A DNA stretch of 64,000 nucleotides from Callorhinus ursinus (taxonomy: Eukaryota; Chordata; Mammalia; Carnivora; Otariidae). Position 1 is the first letter of the stretch; each line of letters starts with the position of its first letter. Positions 33,385 through 46,289 of the stretch are shown here, piece after piece. The position numbers and the translations under genes were made by a program. The DNA lies in NCBI RefSeq assembly GCF_003265705.1, contig NW_020312775.1, positions 6,515,795 through 6,579,794 on the forward strand, in the 5' to 3' direction. The notes below the pieces were generated by a model. That model searched no databases, was not told the origin of the DNA, and worked only from the letters and a program-made list of their open reading frames with translations.

Positions 33385-34915
33385 AATTAGAGCCTATTAT
33401 GTCCCAGGCACTGTTCCAGACTCAGGAAAACAATAGAAAAAAAAAGGCAGAGAAAAGTTTCTGTATATGTGGAGCTTACATTCTGCTTTGAAAAACCTAC
33501 ACTAAACAGGATGAATAATTAAAGTATAATGTGTTAGAGTATGGTATGGAATGAGAAAATAATAAAGCAAAGAATAAGAATTTGAAATAGTGGAGTAAAT
33601 TTTTCATGTTTGATGTGATGGCAAAGTAAGGCTTCACTGACCCAGAAACATATGTGCATTGAGTGAGGGAATGAACCATGAAGCTGTCTGAAAGAAGAGC
33701 ATCCCAGATAGAAGTAATTATAAGTATGAAGGCACTTGAGTTAAGAACATACCAGGTATATTCAAGGAACAGCAGGGAAGTGCACTTTGGAGAGAACAAG
33801 GAAAGAATAGTAAGAGATAATGTCAGTGGAAAGGAAGGACAGCTTGTGTAGTTTCTAAAAACTTTTATTTACAATGGAAAACCATTGGAGGATTTGAGAG
33901 GAGGAGTGACATTATATGACAGTTTTTTTTTAAGATATTTATTTATTTGACAGAGAGAGACACAGTGAGAGAGGGAACTCAAGCAGGGGGAGTGGGAGAG
34001 GGAGAAGCAGGCTTCCCACCTAGCAGGGAGCCTGAAGCAGGGCTTGATCCCAGGACCCTGGAACCATTATCTGAGCCAAAGGCAGATGCTTAATTACTGA
34101 GCCACCCAGGTGACACTTATATGACAGGTTTTAAGAAGATCACTCTTTGTGCTGTGTTGAGAAGTCTACAAGAGATTAAGAATGAAAGCAGGGTGTTCAA
34201 TTAAAATTTTATTTTATTAATTCAGAAAAGGGAAGATGGTGGCTTGGACCAAGGTAGTGGCAGTGAAGTAGTAGAAATGTCAAATTCTGTATATATTTTT
34301 AAGTTCATGTCAATAGTATTTGCTGATGGAACAGAGCTAAGGTGTTAGAGAATGTGGAGAATGCCTGGGTGAAATTAAGACTTTTCACAAAAGTAACTGA
34401 AATTAACTCAGATCAGTAAGACTTCAGGAAGAAAAACTTTTGGAGGAAGAATATTGGGAACTGGTTTGAATGTGTTAAGCCTCAGTGACTATTAGACAAA
34501 AAAAGATGTCCAATGAATAACTGAGTACAGATATCTGGAGTTCAGAGAAGAGGTCTGAGCCAGGGATAATCAGGATGTAGATTTTAATTAAAGACTTAAG
34601 ACTATATATGATCACCAAGGATATAAGTATAGCTAGGAAAGAAGACTAAGCTCTAGGGCAACACCTTATTTTTAGACTAAGATTTAAAAAACTAGAAAAG
34701 AAGGAACAATCACAGCAAGTAGGAAGAAAACTGGGTGAGTGTCATAGTCTAGAAGTAAAGTGACAAAATGTCTTAAAGAGGAGAAAGTGATAAACTCTGA
34801 CAAATGCTGTGCTAAGTCAAATAAGAAGAGGACAGAGAAATGACCATTGCATATGAGGTCATTAACAACTATGGACTCAAGAGAAATTAGTGAGGAATAT
34901 AAATAAACAACTCAA
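33385..34915 (+). repeat. Ancient long dispersed repeat, family unassigned
   Basis: A heavily mutated copy of a repeat I know from many mammalian gene deserts, recognisable by ordered blocks: 'attatgtcccaggcactgtt' at the start, 'aaaaccattggaggatttga' in the middle, 'agatggtggcttggaccaag' and 'gttcagagaagaggtctgag' later, and 'gacagagaaatgaccattgc' near the end. A Can-SINE interrupts it. Probably L2-clade LINE, but I cannot name the family without a search. Confidence 0.55.
33923..34116 (-). repeat. Can-SINE, antisense
   Basis: Duplication 'ttatatgacag' at 33,912-33,922 and 34,117-34,127, within the ancient repeat. Confidence 0.94.
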
Positions 34916-35899
34916 TTTTTTTTTCTATAAAGAAAAAGAAAGATGTGGCAGGGTAACTGGAGGGGAAATTAGGTGACACTTATTGACTCTCTGATCATCT
35001 TCAGCCCTGTCCTTCTCAAAACAAGAGGAACAGGGTATCCTAGAGGCCTGCAAAAGATAATTGATCAATATGTTGGCTTGAGGCCTTGGCATTCATTCTT
35101 TCAATGAAAAGACTTCATTCACCGAAGTGAACTTGCAAAACCCCAGCCAAGTTCCACCTCACTGCCCCATCAAGAACTGTTTCAGCTGTGAATCTATTCA
35201 GGTTGACAGATATAACATCTGAAAACATGATCTCTGGTTTTTTCCCCAGCCTACTTTTTGCTGATAGTCTTCTAGACCTCAAGGCTGTTTTCCCCCCTCA
35301 TCCATTTTTACTATGAAAATTATTTAAATCTCATTCTTTAGAGCCTACTAACTACTCATCTCTTAAATAGACTGATTTCAAATGGCTGCATATTCGACAA
35401 TCAAGGAGTTGTCCAAACATAGGTAGATGAGTGAGACCTGGCCAAAAAGAGTTATTAGGAATAAAACGCACATACTATCATTTGTTTCCAAAGATATAAA
35501 TATATATGTATCTATATATTTATATATAATAAATAAATACATAAATTTATGTATTTCACATATATATATTTCACATATAAACTTTTTCATCTTAATATTC
35601 TTAGACTTTTAAACAATCTAACCACTTGGCAAAGTAATATAGCAGACTGATAACACTTATTTCTGTAATGCTAATGGGTAATTTCTAAGTTATCTGGTAT
35701 TTATAAAAATGACTAATTCATTTTCATTCAGACTCTACTCACTGATAAAACAGACATGATAAATCTTAACTTACATATTAGTATCTATCAAAACATATGG
35801 ATACATCAAGTATCTGTCCACAGGAAACTGCTTTGGTTTTTCTTTAACGTGTTGGGTGTCTACTGATGAGAGGCATGTTACTAAGAAGTTTATAATTAT
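34916..35899. other. Unique non-coding DNA with a TATA-rich stretch
   Basis: The stretch 35,495-35,580 is (TA/TATC)-rich. Otherwise nothing recognised. Confidence 0.4.
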
Positions 35900-36060
35900 A
35901 GTCTCACATAATCATCATACTATTTTATTAGCTACAAGATAGGTAATTTTAATTCTCATTTTTAGAAGAAGCAACTAACTCAGAGAAATTAAATTTCAAA
36001 TAGGAAATAAGACCCAAATCTGTACAGATTAAAATCTGTACCTATTCTAGTACACCCTTC
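35900..36060 (-). repeat. MIR-like fragment
   Basis: 'aattctcatttttagaagaa' and 'actcagagaaattaaatttc' match the reverse complement of the MIR core ('cattttacagatgaggaaac...cagagagg') with strong decay. Confidence 0.45.
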
Positions 36061-36819
36061 TTGTAGCTTTCCTGATAACTAGAGACTACTAGGTTTCTAC
36101 AACCAAGAATGTGACTATTAAAACTCCAACCATAACACACCTGAACTAGAAAGATGGCTCACATGAAGGCCAGGCTTCTGGAAACACCCATGAAAGGAAA
36201 GAGAACAATTTTGCTAAATCCAGTCTATGTGAAATGGCAATCACTGAATTCAGTAGGTTTGCTAGATAAAATATAGACACCTAGTTAAATTTGAATTTCA
36301 GATAAATGAGTGAATTTTTTAGTGTAAGTGTGGCCCATGTACTATTTAGGGCATATGTGTGTTAATAATTATCCCCCATTTATATGAAATTCAAATTTAA
36401 GTGAGTATCCTGTATTTTTACTTCTTAAAACTGGCAACCCTATCAATAAGACAATTGTAGTTTCAGCTTCTAATTTCAGGGTACTATTAGTTGTGTTTTC
36501 CCTGAGACTTTTAGAGAAACAGCCTTGATATAGTACATAGTGGATAATGGCACCAATATTGTGCTTTGAAGTAGGCAAATGGTTTTGTTTGGGGTGGAGG
36601 GCAATACATCTAACAATATTCTGAACTCTTCTGCCATGCAGAATTATTTGAAAATTTGTCATAAACAGTTTCTGAAATCAATTTCTTATACATTATGGAA
36701 CATATAAGGTAGCACTCACTGCATCTGAACTTTTAGAGCAAAATTCACTGACAGAGCTAAATTATTGGAAAAAGAAAATAACCTTTTGAGGCATTTTTTT
36801 TTCAGTCCGTGATTACAGT
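36061..36819. other. Unique non-coding DNA
   Basis: No recognised element. The 97-residue ORF at 36,369-36,662 minus has no visible domain and no supporting signals. Confidence 0.4.
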
Positions 36820-37070
36820 GTAGTGGGAAAAAAAGCATTAACCTTGAGTTAGAAAATCTGAGCCCTGTTCAGTAGCTTTGTCACTTATTATCAAGTGATA
36901 CAGGAAAAGTTATCTATTTCCTCTGAACTTCACTTTTTAAATTTATATAAGAGTGGTAATAATCTCCTTCCAGTCTACTTCACATAACTGTTAATATGCC
37001 TAAATGAGATAATAGATACAACAGGTTCTGTATGTTGTAAAGCCCTATTCAAAATGTAAATATCTTAATT
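36820..37070 (+). repeat. MIR SINE fossil, nearly full length
   Basis: Ordered matches to MIR: 'gtgtagtgggaaaaaaagca', 'gagccctgttcagtagcttt', 'ctctgaacttcactttttaa', then 'aaatgagataatagatacaa' and 'tatgttgtaaagccctattc'. Confidence 0.75.
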
Positions 37071-37401
37071 TTACCCCCAAAGAGCTTTAAATGACAACTA
37101 TTGTGACATTGAAAATATTAATAATGAATAAATTACTTGGTTGTTTTCTGATTGTTTTTGACAGCAAGAAAATATTTCATTGTTATATGATTTAGTATTC
37201 TGATATTTTGTGCCTATAAAACTAATTGAAATAGACTTTTTCCAAGCTGAGTAGAAGTAAATAGAAAGTTAGACTGTCCCAAGAGATTATGTGAGATTAT
37301 GTGAATGTGGACTATGTGATCATATATATAACATATGTACTCATGGAAGTGTGATAAACACTATCAGTCATGTGATGTATGTTTATAGTATAATAAGTCT
37401 T

Positions 37402-37788
37402 CTTTAAAAGATTTATTTCAGGGGCTCCTAAGTGGCTCAGTTGTTAAGCGTCTGCCTTCAGCTCAGGTCATGATCCCAGGGTCCTGGGATCGAGCCCCAC
37501 ATCGGGCTCCCTGATCTGCTGGAAGCCTGCTTCTCCCTCACCCTCTGCTTGCCTCTCTGCCTACTTGTGCTCTCCCTCTCTCTCTCTTTGCCAAATAAAT
37601 AAAGAAAATCTTTAAAAAAAAAGATTTATTTCAGAGAGAGAGAGAGAAAAGAGGGAGAGGAAGAGGGGAAGTAGACTCCCCACTGAACATGGAGCCCAAT
37701 GTGGGGCTCAATCTCTTGACTGGGAGATCATGACCTTGGCTGAAGTCAGGAGTATGACACTCAATAGACTGAGCTACCCAAGTGCCCC
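37402..37788 (-). repeat. Older Can-SINE split by a second SINE
   Basis: An antisense copy in two parts (37,402-37,420 tail and 37,634-37,788 body) with an 18-bp outer duplication 'tatagtataataagtctt' (37,384-37,401) and the same with one G/A change (37,789-37,806). The younger sense SINE sits in its T-rich tail. Confidence 0.92.
37421..37618 (+). repeat. Younger Can-SINE nested in a SINE tail
   Basis: Sense copy with head 'ggggctcctaagtggctcag'. The inner duplication 'aaaagatttatttca' at 37,406-37,420 and 37,619-37,633 is made from the tail of the host SINE. An A-rich SINE tail read on the opposite strand is a natural TT/AAAA target. Confidence 0.94.
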
Positions 37789-37806
37789 TATGGTATAATA
37801 AGTCTT

Positions 37807-38904
37807 AAAAATAATGGTGAAGTAATTTTATTCAGTGGCTGGATGAAGTTTCATTAAAATCTTGTCAACCAAAATTTAGCAGGAAGGAAATTCCCAATTT
37901 TCTTTGATGGTTAAGGAAGTTGACCCCTTATCAATTTTCACCTTTTTAAAATTAAATTCTAAACAATTTTAATAATAGAGATTTCAGTTTTTAGAGCTAA
38001 TAATTTACATCTCCCTTTTTGCACATCTGCAATATGTAAGTAGGTGCCAAAAATATCATCCTTATGTCATAACATCTATTTCTATGATTTAGGACTATCT
38101 ACTGGAATATTGCCTTAAGTATCTATTGATATCATAAAGGAAACAAAGCTACTGAAAGCAAGCAGAGATGGTTCATGCTGCTACATATTAAGAAAGAATC
38201 AATCATCAATCCGTTTTTAACTAAACCCTTTTTTGTAAAGCCATTGGGTTTCTCTCACTTTTTCTCTCTTTCTCCAATCTCCTCCAATTTTAAGTGTTTT
38301 TTTTTCTCTTAACGAATATGTTTGTTGCATATTAAAATGAATGCTTATGGATAACTAGTATTTTTGCCACTATTAATTCTGCCTGCTCAAAGTGGCTTCT
38401 AGCAAAATGTTGAGAATTATTCTCAAATCTTTTTAAACTAATCTTTGAACAGACAATATGTTTATTTAATCTCAACAATGTCATGGCAGTGATATGTAAA
38501 TGGTATCAAAGAACTGCTTCTAAAAACTAAAATTGCTGTCAGAGAGGCCTAAGCAGAAAGCAATTTTTAAATACAGCTGTTTAATCTTGATCCTATGTTT
38601 GTTTTTATATGAAAGCTTTGAAGTGCCCCTTTTAAGGCATCCTGTTGAGCTGCAGTCTGGCTGCAAACATGGTGGTCATTGTAGCAGTGACTTAATTATG
38701 ACTTTTTTATCAAAGTATTTTTAGGTTTGATTATTTAGTTGTACTAAACCTCAATTAAAAGTTAGATATTTTCCCTTCTTCTACATAATTGTGAATTCCC
38801 TACATTTTAGCTCTATTTTCAGAATGAATTCTTATATTACCAATGGTAAGACTAAAATTTAATACATTATTATCTGCAGATACTGATTTGAGATTAAGTG
38901 TTGT
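37807..38904. other. Unique non-coding DNA
   Basis: Holds a stretch (38,520-38,710) with less AT bias and no repeat signature. I see no splice-flanked ORF. Confidence 0.45.
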
Positions 38905-39053
38905 TGAGGAGGAACAACAAATGTTGGAGAGGTTGTGGAGAAAAGGGAACCCTCTTACACTGTTGGTGGGAATGCAATTTGGTACAGCCACTTTAGAAAA
39001 CAATGTGGAGGTTCTTCAAAAAATTAAAAATAGAGCTACTCTATGACCCAACT
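38905..39053 (+). mobile_element. Isolated sense L1 ORF2 C-terminal fragment
   Basis: 'ggagaggttgtggagaaaag' to 'aaattaaaaatagagctact' is the Cys-rich C-terminal part of ORF2. Only about 150 bp; it has neither the 3'UTR and poly-A nor the L1 5' end. Confidence 0.85.
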
Positions 39054-39621
39054 TTTTTATTTAGTACCAAAGACCACCTCCCTTCCCTTTAGTCCAAGGC
39101 ATATTTTCCTTCCTTTACCTGGCTGGCTCAGAAAGCTGATCTTAATTTATTTTTAATTTATTATTTAGTATCAAAAGGGTCATGTTATGGTCTTCCCAGG
39201 ATGACTTGTGTTTCTCTTTTAAAGTTGGACACTGGGAGGAAAAATGAAATGTATATATAGATCTAGATATCTATCCATATATATCTATATACATATATGT
39301 ATATATCTGTGTACATATAGATATCTATATCTATCTATATTATTTACTTATAAGTAAGTAAATAAATAAATAAATAAAAATTGAAAGAGCAAGAGGATGT
39401 GAGAACCTTGCCTCCCCATTCATATTCTACCAAATCTAGACCCTGCTTTTTGTAACCTCACTTCTCATGCTGAGCCCTTCCTTAGCAATAAGCTGTAAGA
39501 TCCATGATAGCAGATGCTTTTTACCACATTGGTCATTTGTACATTTCTAGTGTCTGTCACTGTATCGCAGTGCCTATAACAAAACTAAAGTACATTTGTT
39601 GAATTAATAATCAAAGAATTG
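39054..39621. other. Unique DNA with simple repeats
   Basis: A (TATC/TATA)n-like tract lies at 39,252-39,350 and an (AAAT)n tract at 39,357-39,379. Nothing else recognised. Confidence 0.6.
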
Positions 39622-41120
39622 TTTTTCTTTTTCAAGTTTTTATTTAAATTCCAGTTAGTTAACAAACAGAATAATATTAGTATCAGGTGTAGAATTTAGT
39701 GATTCATCATGTACATACAATACCCAGGGCTCATTACAAATGCCTTCCTAATACCCATACACATTTAAACCATTCCCCTCCCTACTTCCCCTCCAGCAAT
39801 CCTCAGTTTGTTCTCTATAGTTAAGAGTGTGTTTTATGGTTTGTATCTCTCTTTTTTATCACCCTATGTTCATCTGTTTTGTTTCTTAAATTCAGCATAT
39901 GAATGAAATCATATAGCATTTGTCTTTCTCTGATTTATTTTGCTTAGCATAATACACTCTAGCTTGATCCATGTCTTTATAAATGGCAAGATTTCATTCA
40001 TTTCTATGGCTGAGTAATATTCCATTGTAAATATATATCAAATCTTCTTTGTCCATTCATCAGTCCCAGGACACCTGGACTCTTTCCATAATTTTGCTAT
40101 TGTTGATAATGCCGCCATAAACATTGGGGTGCATGTATCCCTTCAAATAATATTTTTGTATCCTTTGGGTAAGTACCCAGTAGTGCAATTGCTGGATCAT
40201 AAGGTAGTTCTATTTTTCAGTTTATGAGGAACTCCATACTGTTTTCTAGAGTGGCTGCTCCAGTTTGTATTCCCCCAACAGTGGAAGAGTGTTCCCCTTT
40301 CTCCATATCCTTGCCAACATCTGTTGTTTCCTGTGTTGTTAATTTTAGACAGTTGTGAGGTGATATCTCATTGTAGTTTTGATTTGTAATTCCCTGAAGA
40401 TGAGTGATGTTGAGCATCTTGTCATGTGTCTGTTAGCCATCTGTATGTCATCTTTTGGAAAAATGTCTATTCATGTCTTCTGTCCATTTCTTAACTGGAT
40501 TATTTGTTTTTTGGGTTTTGAGTTTTATATATTCTTTATATATTTTTGGATACTAGCCCTTTATCAGAGATGTCAATTACAAATTACCCCAATTATCCCA
40601 TTACCTAGGTTGCCTTTTAGTTTTGCTGATTGTTTCCTTTGCTGTGCAGAAGATTTTTATCTTCATGAAGTCCCAATAGTTTATTTTTGCTTTTGTTACT
40701 CTTGCCTCAGGAGACATATCTAGTAAGAAGTTGCTACAGCTGATGTCAAAGAGGTTACTGCCTATCTTCTCCTCTAGGATTTTTATGGTTTCCTGTCTCA
40801 CATTTAGGTCCTTAATCCAATTTGAATTTATTTTTGTGTATGGTGTAAGTTTCATTCTTTTGCATGTAGCTGTTCACTTTTCCCAATACCATTTACTGAA
40901 GAGATTTTTTTCCATTGGATAGTCTTTCCTGCTTTGTCAAAAATTAGTTAACTATATAGTTGTGGGTTCATTTCTGGGTTTTCTATTCTGTTCCATTGAT
41001 CTATATGCCTGTTATTGTTTTAGTACCATACTGTCTGGACCACTACAGCTTTGTAATATAACTTGAAGTCCAGAATTGTGTACCCTCAGCTTTGCTTTTC
41101 TTTTTCAAAGTTGCTTTGCT

Positions 41121-43111
41121 TTCCCAATTAAAACTCCTCAGAGTATAGGGATAGAGGGAACATTCCTCAAGTTCATAAAATCCATCTATGAAAAACCCAC
41201 AATGAATATCATTCTCAATGGGGAAAAGCTGAGAGCCTTTCCCTTAAGATCAGGGACACGTCAAGGATGCCCACTCTCACCACTATTGTTCAACATAATA
41301 CTAGAAGTCCTAGCAACAGCAATCAGACAACAAAAAGAAATAAAAGGTATTCAAATTGGCAAAGAAGTCAAACTTTCTCTTCTTGCAGATGACATGATAC
41401 TTTATGTAGAAAACCCAAAAGACTCCACCCCCAAATTACTAGAACTCATACAGCAATTCAGTAATGTGTCAGGATACAGAATCAATGCACAGAAATCAGT
41501 CGCTTTCTTATACACTAACAATGCAACTGCAGAAAGAGAAATTAGAGAAATGATTCCTTTTACAATAGCACCAAAAAACCATAAGATACCTCAGAATAAG
41601 CCTAACCAAACAGGTAAAGGATCTATACTCTAGGAAATACAGAACACTCATGAAACAAATTGAAGAAGACACAAAATGATGGAAAAATATTCCATGCTCA
41701 TGGATTGGAAGAATAAACATTGTTAAAATGTCTATGCTACCCAGATCAATCTATACCTTCAATGCCATCCTGATAAAAATTCCAAAGACATTTTTCAAAG
41801 TGCTGGAACAAACAATCCTAAAATTTGTATGGAATCAGAAAAGACTCCGAATCACCAAGGAAATGTTGAAAAAGAAAAACAAAGCTGGGGGCATCACGTT
41901 GCCCAATTTCAAGCTATATTACAAAGCAGTGATCACCAAGACAGCATGGTACTGGCACAGAAACAGACATATTGACCAATGGAACAGAATAGGGAACTCA
42001 GATATGGACCCTCAACTCTATGGTCAAATCATCTTTAACAACGCAGGAAAAAACATGCAATGGAAAAAAGACAGTCTCTTTAATAAATCGTGCTGGGAAA
42101 ATTGGACAGCCACATGCAGAAGAATGAAACTCAACCATTCTCTAACACCATACACAAAGATAAACTCAGAATGGATGAAAAACCTCAGTGTGAGACAGGA
42201 ATCCATCAAAATCCTAGAGGAGAACATAGGCAGTAACCTCTTTGACATCAGCCACAGCAACTTCTTTCAAGATTCATCTCCAAAATCTCATGAAACAAAA
42301 GCAAAAATGAACTTTTGGGACTTCATCAAGATAAAAATTTTCTGCACAGCAAAGGAAACAGTCAACCAAACAAAGAGGCAACCCACAGAATGGGAGAAGA
42401 TATTTGCAAATGACACTACAGAGAAAGGGCTGGTATCCAAGATCTATAAAGAACTTATCAAACTCAACACCCAAAAAACAAATAATCAAATAAAAAAATG
42501 GGCAGAAGACATGAAAAGACACTTCTCTGAAGAAGACATACAAATGGCTAACAGACACATGGAAAAATATTCATCATCATTAGCCATCAGGGAAATTAAA
42601 ATCAAAACCACATTGAGATACCACCTTACACCAGTTAGAATGGCAAAAATGGACAGGGAAAGAAACAACAAATGTTGGAGAGATTGTGGAGAAAGGGGAA
42701 CCCTCTTACACTGTTGGTGGGAATGCAAGTTGGTACAGCCACTTTGGAAAACAGTGTGGAGGTTCCTCAAAAAATTAAAAATAGAGCTACCCTATGACCC
42801 AGCAATTGCACTTATGGGTATTTACCCCAAAGACACAGATGTAGTGAGAAGAAGGGTCATATGCACCCCAATGTTCATAGCAGCAATATCCACAATAGCC
42901 AAACTGTGGAAAGAGCTGAGATGCCCTTCAACAGATGAATGGATAAAGAAGATGTGGTCCAAATATACAGTGGAATATGACAGCCATCAGAAAGGATGAA
43001 TACGCAACTTTTACATCAACATGGTTGGGACTGGAGGAAATTATGCTAAGTGAAATAAGTCAAGCAGAGAAAGTCAATTATCATATGGTTTCACTTATTT
43101 GTGGAACATAA
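41121..43111 (+). pseudogene. ORF2 fragment of the sense L1 (RT and C-terminus)
   Basis: Two long frames, 41,076-41,633 (185 codons) and 41,728-42,999 (423 codons), cover the reverse transcriptase from [12 protein letters not shown] through the C-terminal Cys/His motif [18 protein letters not shown] to near the end. The catalytic motif reads LADDM (41,392-41,406) where intact L1 has FADDM. A frame change near 41,575-41,640, an in-frame stop near 41,679 and a second frame break near 42,970 kill it. No endonuclease is present. Confidence 0.9.
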
Positions 43112-43417
43112 AGAATAGCATGGAGGACATCAGGAGAAGGAAGGGAAAAATGAAGGGGTGGGAATCAGAGGGAGAGATGAACCATGAGAGACTATGGACT
43201 GTGAGAAACAAACAGGGTTTTAAAGGGGAGAGGGGGTGGGTTAGCCCGGTGATGGGTATTAAGGAGGGCAGGTACTGCATGGAGCACTGAATGTTATACA
43301 AAAACAATGGATCGTGGATCACCACATCAAAAACTAATGATGTATTGTATGGTGACTAACATAACACAGTAAAATTAAAAAAAATTTTAAATTAAAAAAA
43401 TAAAATGTAAAAAAAAA
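41121..43417 (+). mobile_element. Sense 5'-truncated L1 inserted into L1-D
   Basis: Begins in the reverse-transcriptase domain at 'aattaaaactcctcagagta', ends in a 3'UTR and an A-rich tail. The imperfect duplication is 'aaagttgctttgct' (41,107-41,120) and 'aaagtttctttggct' after the tail. Sequence details ('[18 protein letters not shown]', 'NNATAEREI') place it with L1-G in the second subfamily of this window. Its 3'UTR has the terminal module only. Confidence 0.93.
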
Positions 43418-45354
43418 GTTTCTTTGGCTATTTGGGGTCTTTTGTTGTTCCATACAAACTTTAAGATTGTTTGTTCTATCTCCGTGAAAAATGCTGTCGG
43501 TATTTCAATATGGATTAAATGTGCAGGTTGCTTTGTGTAGTATAGACATTTTAACAATAGTTCTTCCAATCTATGAGCATAGAATGTTTTTCCATTTCTT
43601 TGTGTCATCTTTAATTTCTTTCATATGTGTTTTAAAGTTTTCAGAGTACAGATCTTTTACCTCTTTGGTTAGGTTTATTTCTAGGTATCTTATAGTTTTG
43701 GGTGCAATTATTACTGGAATCAATTCCTTGATTTCTATTTCTGCTGCTTCGTTATTGGTGTATAGAAATGCAAAACATTTCTGTACAAAGATTCTGTATC
43801 CTGTGTCTTTACTGAATTCATATATCAGTTCTAGCAAATTTTTGGTGGATTTCGGGTTTTCTATATAGAGTGTCATGTCATATGCAAATAATGAAAGTTC
43901 GACTTCTTCCTTGCCAATACGGATGCCTTTTATTTCTTTGTGTTGTCTGCTGTGGTTAGTACTTCCAACACTGTGTTAAATAACAGTGGTGAAAGTGGAT
44001 ATCCCTGTCTTGTTCCTGATGATACAGGAAAAGCTCTCAGTTTTTCCCCATTGAAGATGATATTAGCTGTGGAATTGTTGTGTATAGCTTTTCTTATGTT
44101 GAGGTATGTTTCCTCTAACCCTACTTTGTTGAAAGCTTTTTATCATGAATGAATGTTGTACTTTGTCAAATGCTTTCTCTGCATCTATTGAGAGGATCAC
44201 ATGGTTCGTATCCTTTCTTTTATTAATGTGGTGCATTATGTTGATTGATTTGTGAATATTGAACCCCCTTGCAGCCCAAGTAGGAATCCTGCTTGATTGT
44301 GTTGAATGATTCTTTTAATGTATTGTTAGATTTGATTTGCTAGTATTTTATTGAAAATATTTGCATCCATGTTCATCAGGGATATTGGCTTATTATTTTT
44401 TTAGTGGAGTCTTTGCCTGGTTTTAGTATCAAGGTAACACTGGCCTCATAGAATGAGTTTTGAAATTTTTCCTTCCATTTATATTTTTTAGAATAGTTTG
44501 AGAAGAATAAGTATTAACTCTTCTTTCAATGTTTGGTAGAATTCGCCTGTGAAGCCATCTGGCCCTGGACTCTTGTTTGTTGGGAGATTTTTGATTACTA
44601 AATCAATTTCTTTGCTGGTTATCCATTTGTTTAAGTTTTCTATTTTTTTTTTTGGTAGTTTATATGTTTCTTGGAATTTATCCATTTCTTCCAGGTTGTC
44701 CAATTTGTGGGCATATATTTTATCATAATATTCTCTTATAATTTTATTTCTATGGTATTGGTTGTTATTTCTCCTCTCTCATTTGTGATTTTATTTATTT
44801 GGGTCCTTTCTCTTTTCTTTTTGATAAGTCTGGCTAGGGGCTTATCAATTTTATTAATTTTTTCAAAGAACCATCTCCTGGTTTCATTAATCTGTTTTTT
44901 TTTTAAGTTTCTGTATCATTTATTTGTGCTTCTTCTTACTTCCCTTCTTCCACTGGTTTTCAGCTTCTTTTGTTGTTCGTTTCTTAGCTCCTTTAGGTTT
45001 AAGGTTAATTTGAGATTTTTCTCGCTTCTTGAGGTAGGTCTGTATTCCTATCTACTTCCCTCTTAGGATCACTTTGGTGCATCTAGAAGGCTTTTGACCA
45101 TTGTGTTTTCATTTTCACTTGTTTCTCTATAGTTTTTATTTCTTCTTTGATTTTCTGGTTGACCCATTCATTGTCTAGTAGCATGTTGTTCCACTTGCAT
45201 GTATTTGTGGTCTTCCCAAATTTTTTCTTGTGGTTGACTTCAAGTTTCATAGTGTTGTGGTCAGAAAAGATGCATGGTATAATCTCATTCTTTTTGTACT
45301 TGTTAAAACCTAATTTGTGACAGTATGTGATCTATTCTGGAGAATATTCCATGT

Positions 45355-45797
45355 TAGCTGGCTGGTAGTTTTGATTGCTTAAAAATGTCACCTTTTCCTT
45401 ATTTCTTACAAGTTATTTCTAAAGTCAAGAAAATTCATTTATTTTTATATATTTTTTATATATTTTATTTTGCTTACTATTTTATGGAACTCGTTTTATT
45501 TCTAATGATTTACAAATCAATGCTCTTGTATATTTAGGCATATAATAATGTACAAATCCTGAGAATTCTGTGTCCTTGTATTATAACACTTATAACTCAT
45601 ATTTCTGTTTAATGTATTATTGGATTAGCCAGAATATTCATGTAAATCTCAATTTCTAATGATGATAGCAAATATCCATATCTTGAACTTTATTTTCATT
45701 TTGACATTACTTGTATACCTGCATCTTTTACCAATACCTGATAATGGATCTGTTAAGTTAATCTGTATGAATTCTCACATGAAAGCCATACTTACTT
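45355..45797. other. Unique AT-rich non-coding DNA
   Basis: No recognised element. Confidence 0.4.
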
Positions 45798-46141
45798 GTT
45801 TTTTTTATTATGTTATGTTAATCACCATACATTGCATCTTTAGTTTTGGATGTAGTGTTCCATGATTCATTGTTTGTGTATAACACCCAGTGCTCCATGC
45901 AGAACATGCCCTCTTTAGTACCCATCACTAGGCTAACCCATCCTCCCACCACCCCCCGCTAGAACCCTCAGTTTGTTTTTCAGAGTCCATAGTCTCTCAT
46001 GGTTCGTCTCCCCATCTGATTTCCTCCCCTTCATTCTTCCCTTCCTGCTATCTTCTTTATTTTCTTTTAACATATAATGTATTATTTGTTTCAGAGGTAC
46101 AGGTCTGTGATTCAACAGTCTTACACAATTCACAGCACTTT
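45798..46141 (-). mobile_element. L1 3'UTR fragment, antisense
   Basis: A T-run, then 'tatgttaatcaccatacatt' and 'acaggtctgtgattcaacag'. This is the two-module 3'UTR of the first subfamily, as in L1-C. A strongly 5'-truncated insertion of about 340 bp, with no clear duplication seen. Confidence 0.88.
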
Positions 46142-46289
46142 CATTGACGTTGCTTAACATAGAGTGCATTTCATTAGGTAATCCCTTTACTCTGTGAAAT
46201 GTTATAAGTGAAAAGAAATGGGTAATCGTTTCTATCTCATGCTTTTCAGGACTCTCTGAATGATAGCTTTAATACTGTAGTTTATTATT

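Larger units (their letters stand above)
39622..45354 (-). mobile_element. L1-D: 5'-truncated LINE-1 split by a sense L1, antisense
   Basis: Segments 39,622-41,120 (older-type 3'UTR plus ORF2 tail) and 43,418-45,354 (reverse transcriptase back to the middle of the endonuclease) form one antisense L1 once the sense insert is removed. ORF2 is in short broken frames; for example, 43,571-43,876 minus covers '[20 protein letters not shown]'. It ends abruptly inside the endonuclease, so it is 5'-truncated. Dead. Confidence 0.88.

Noticed and set aside
33385..34915. A diverged unknown gene or ncRNA
   Set aside because: The ordered words match a widespread ancient mammalian repeat, even though I cannot name its family.
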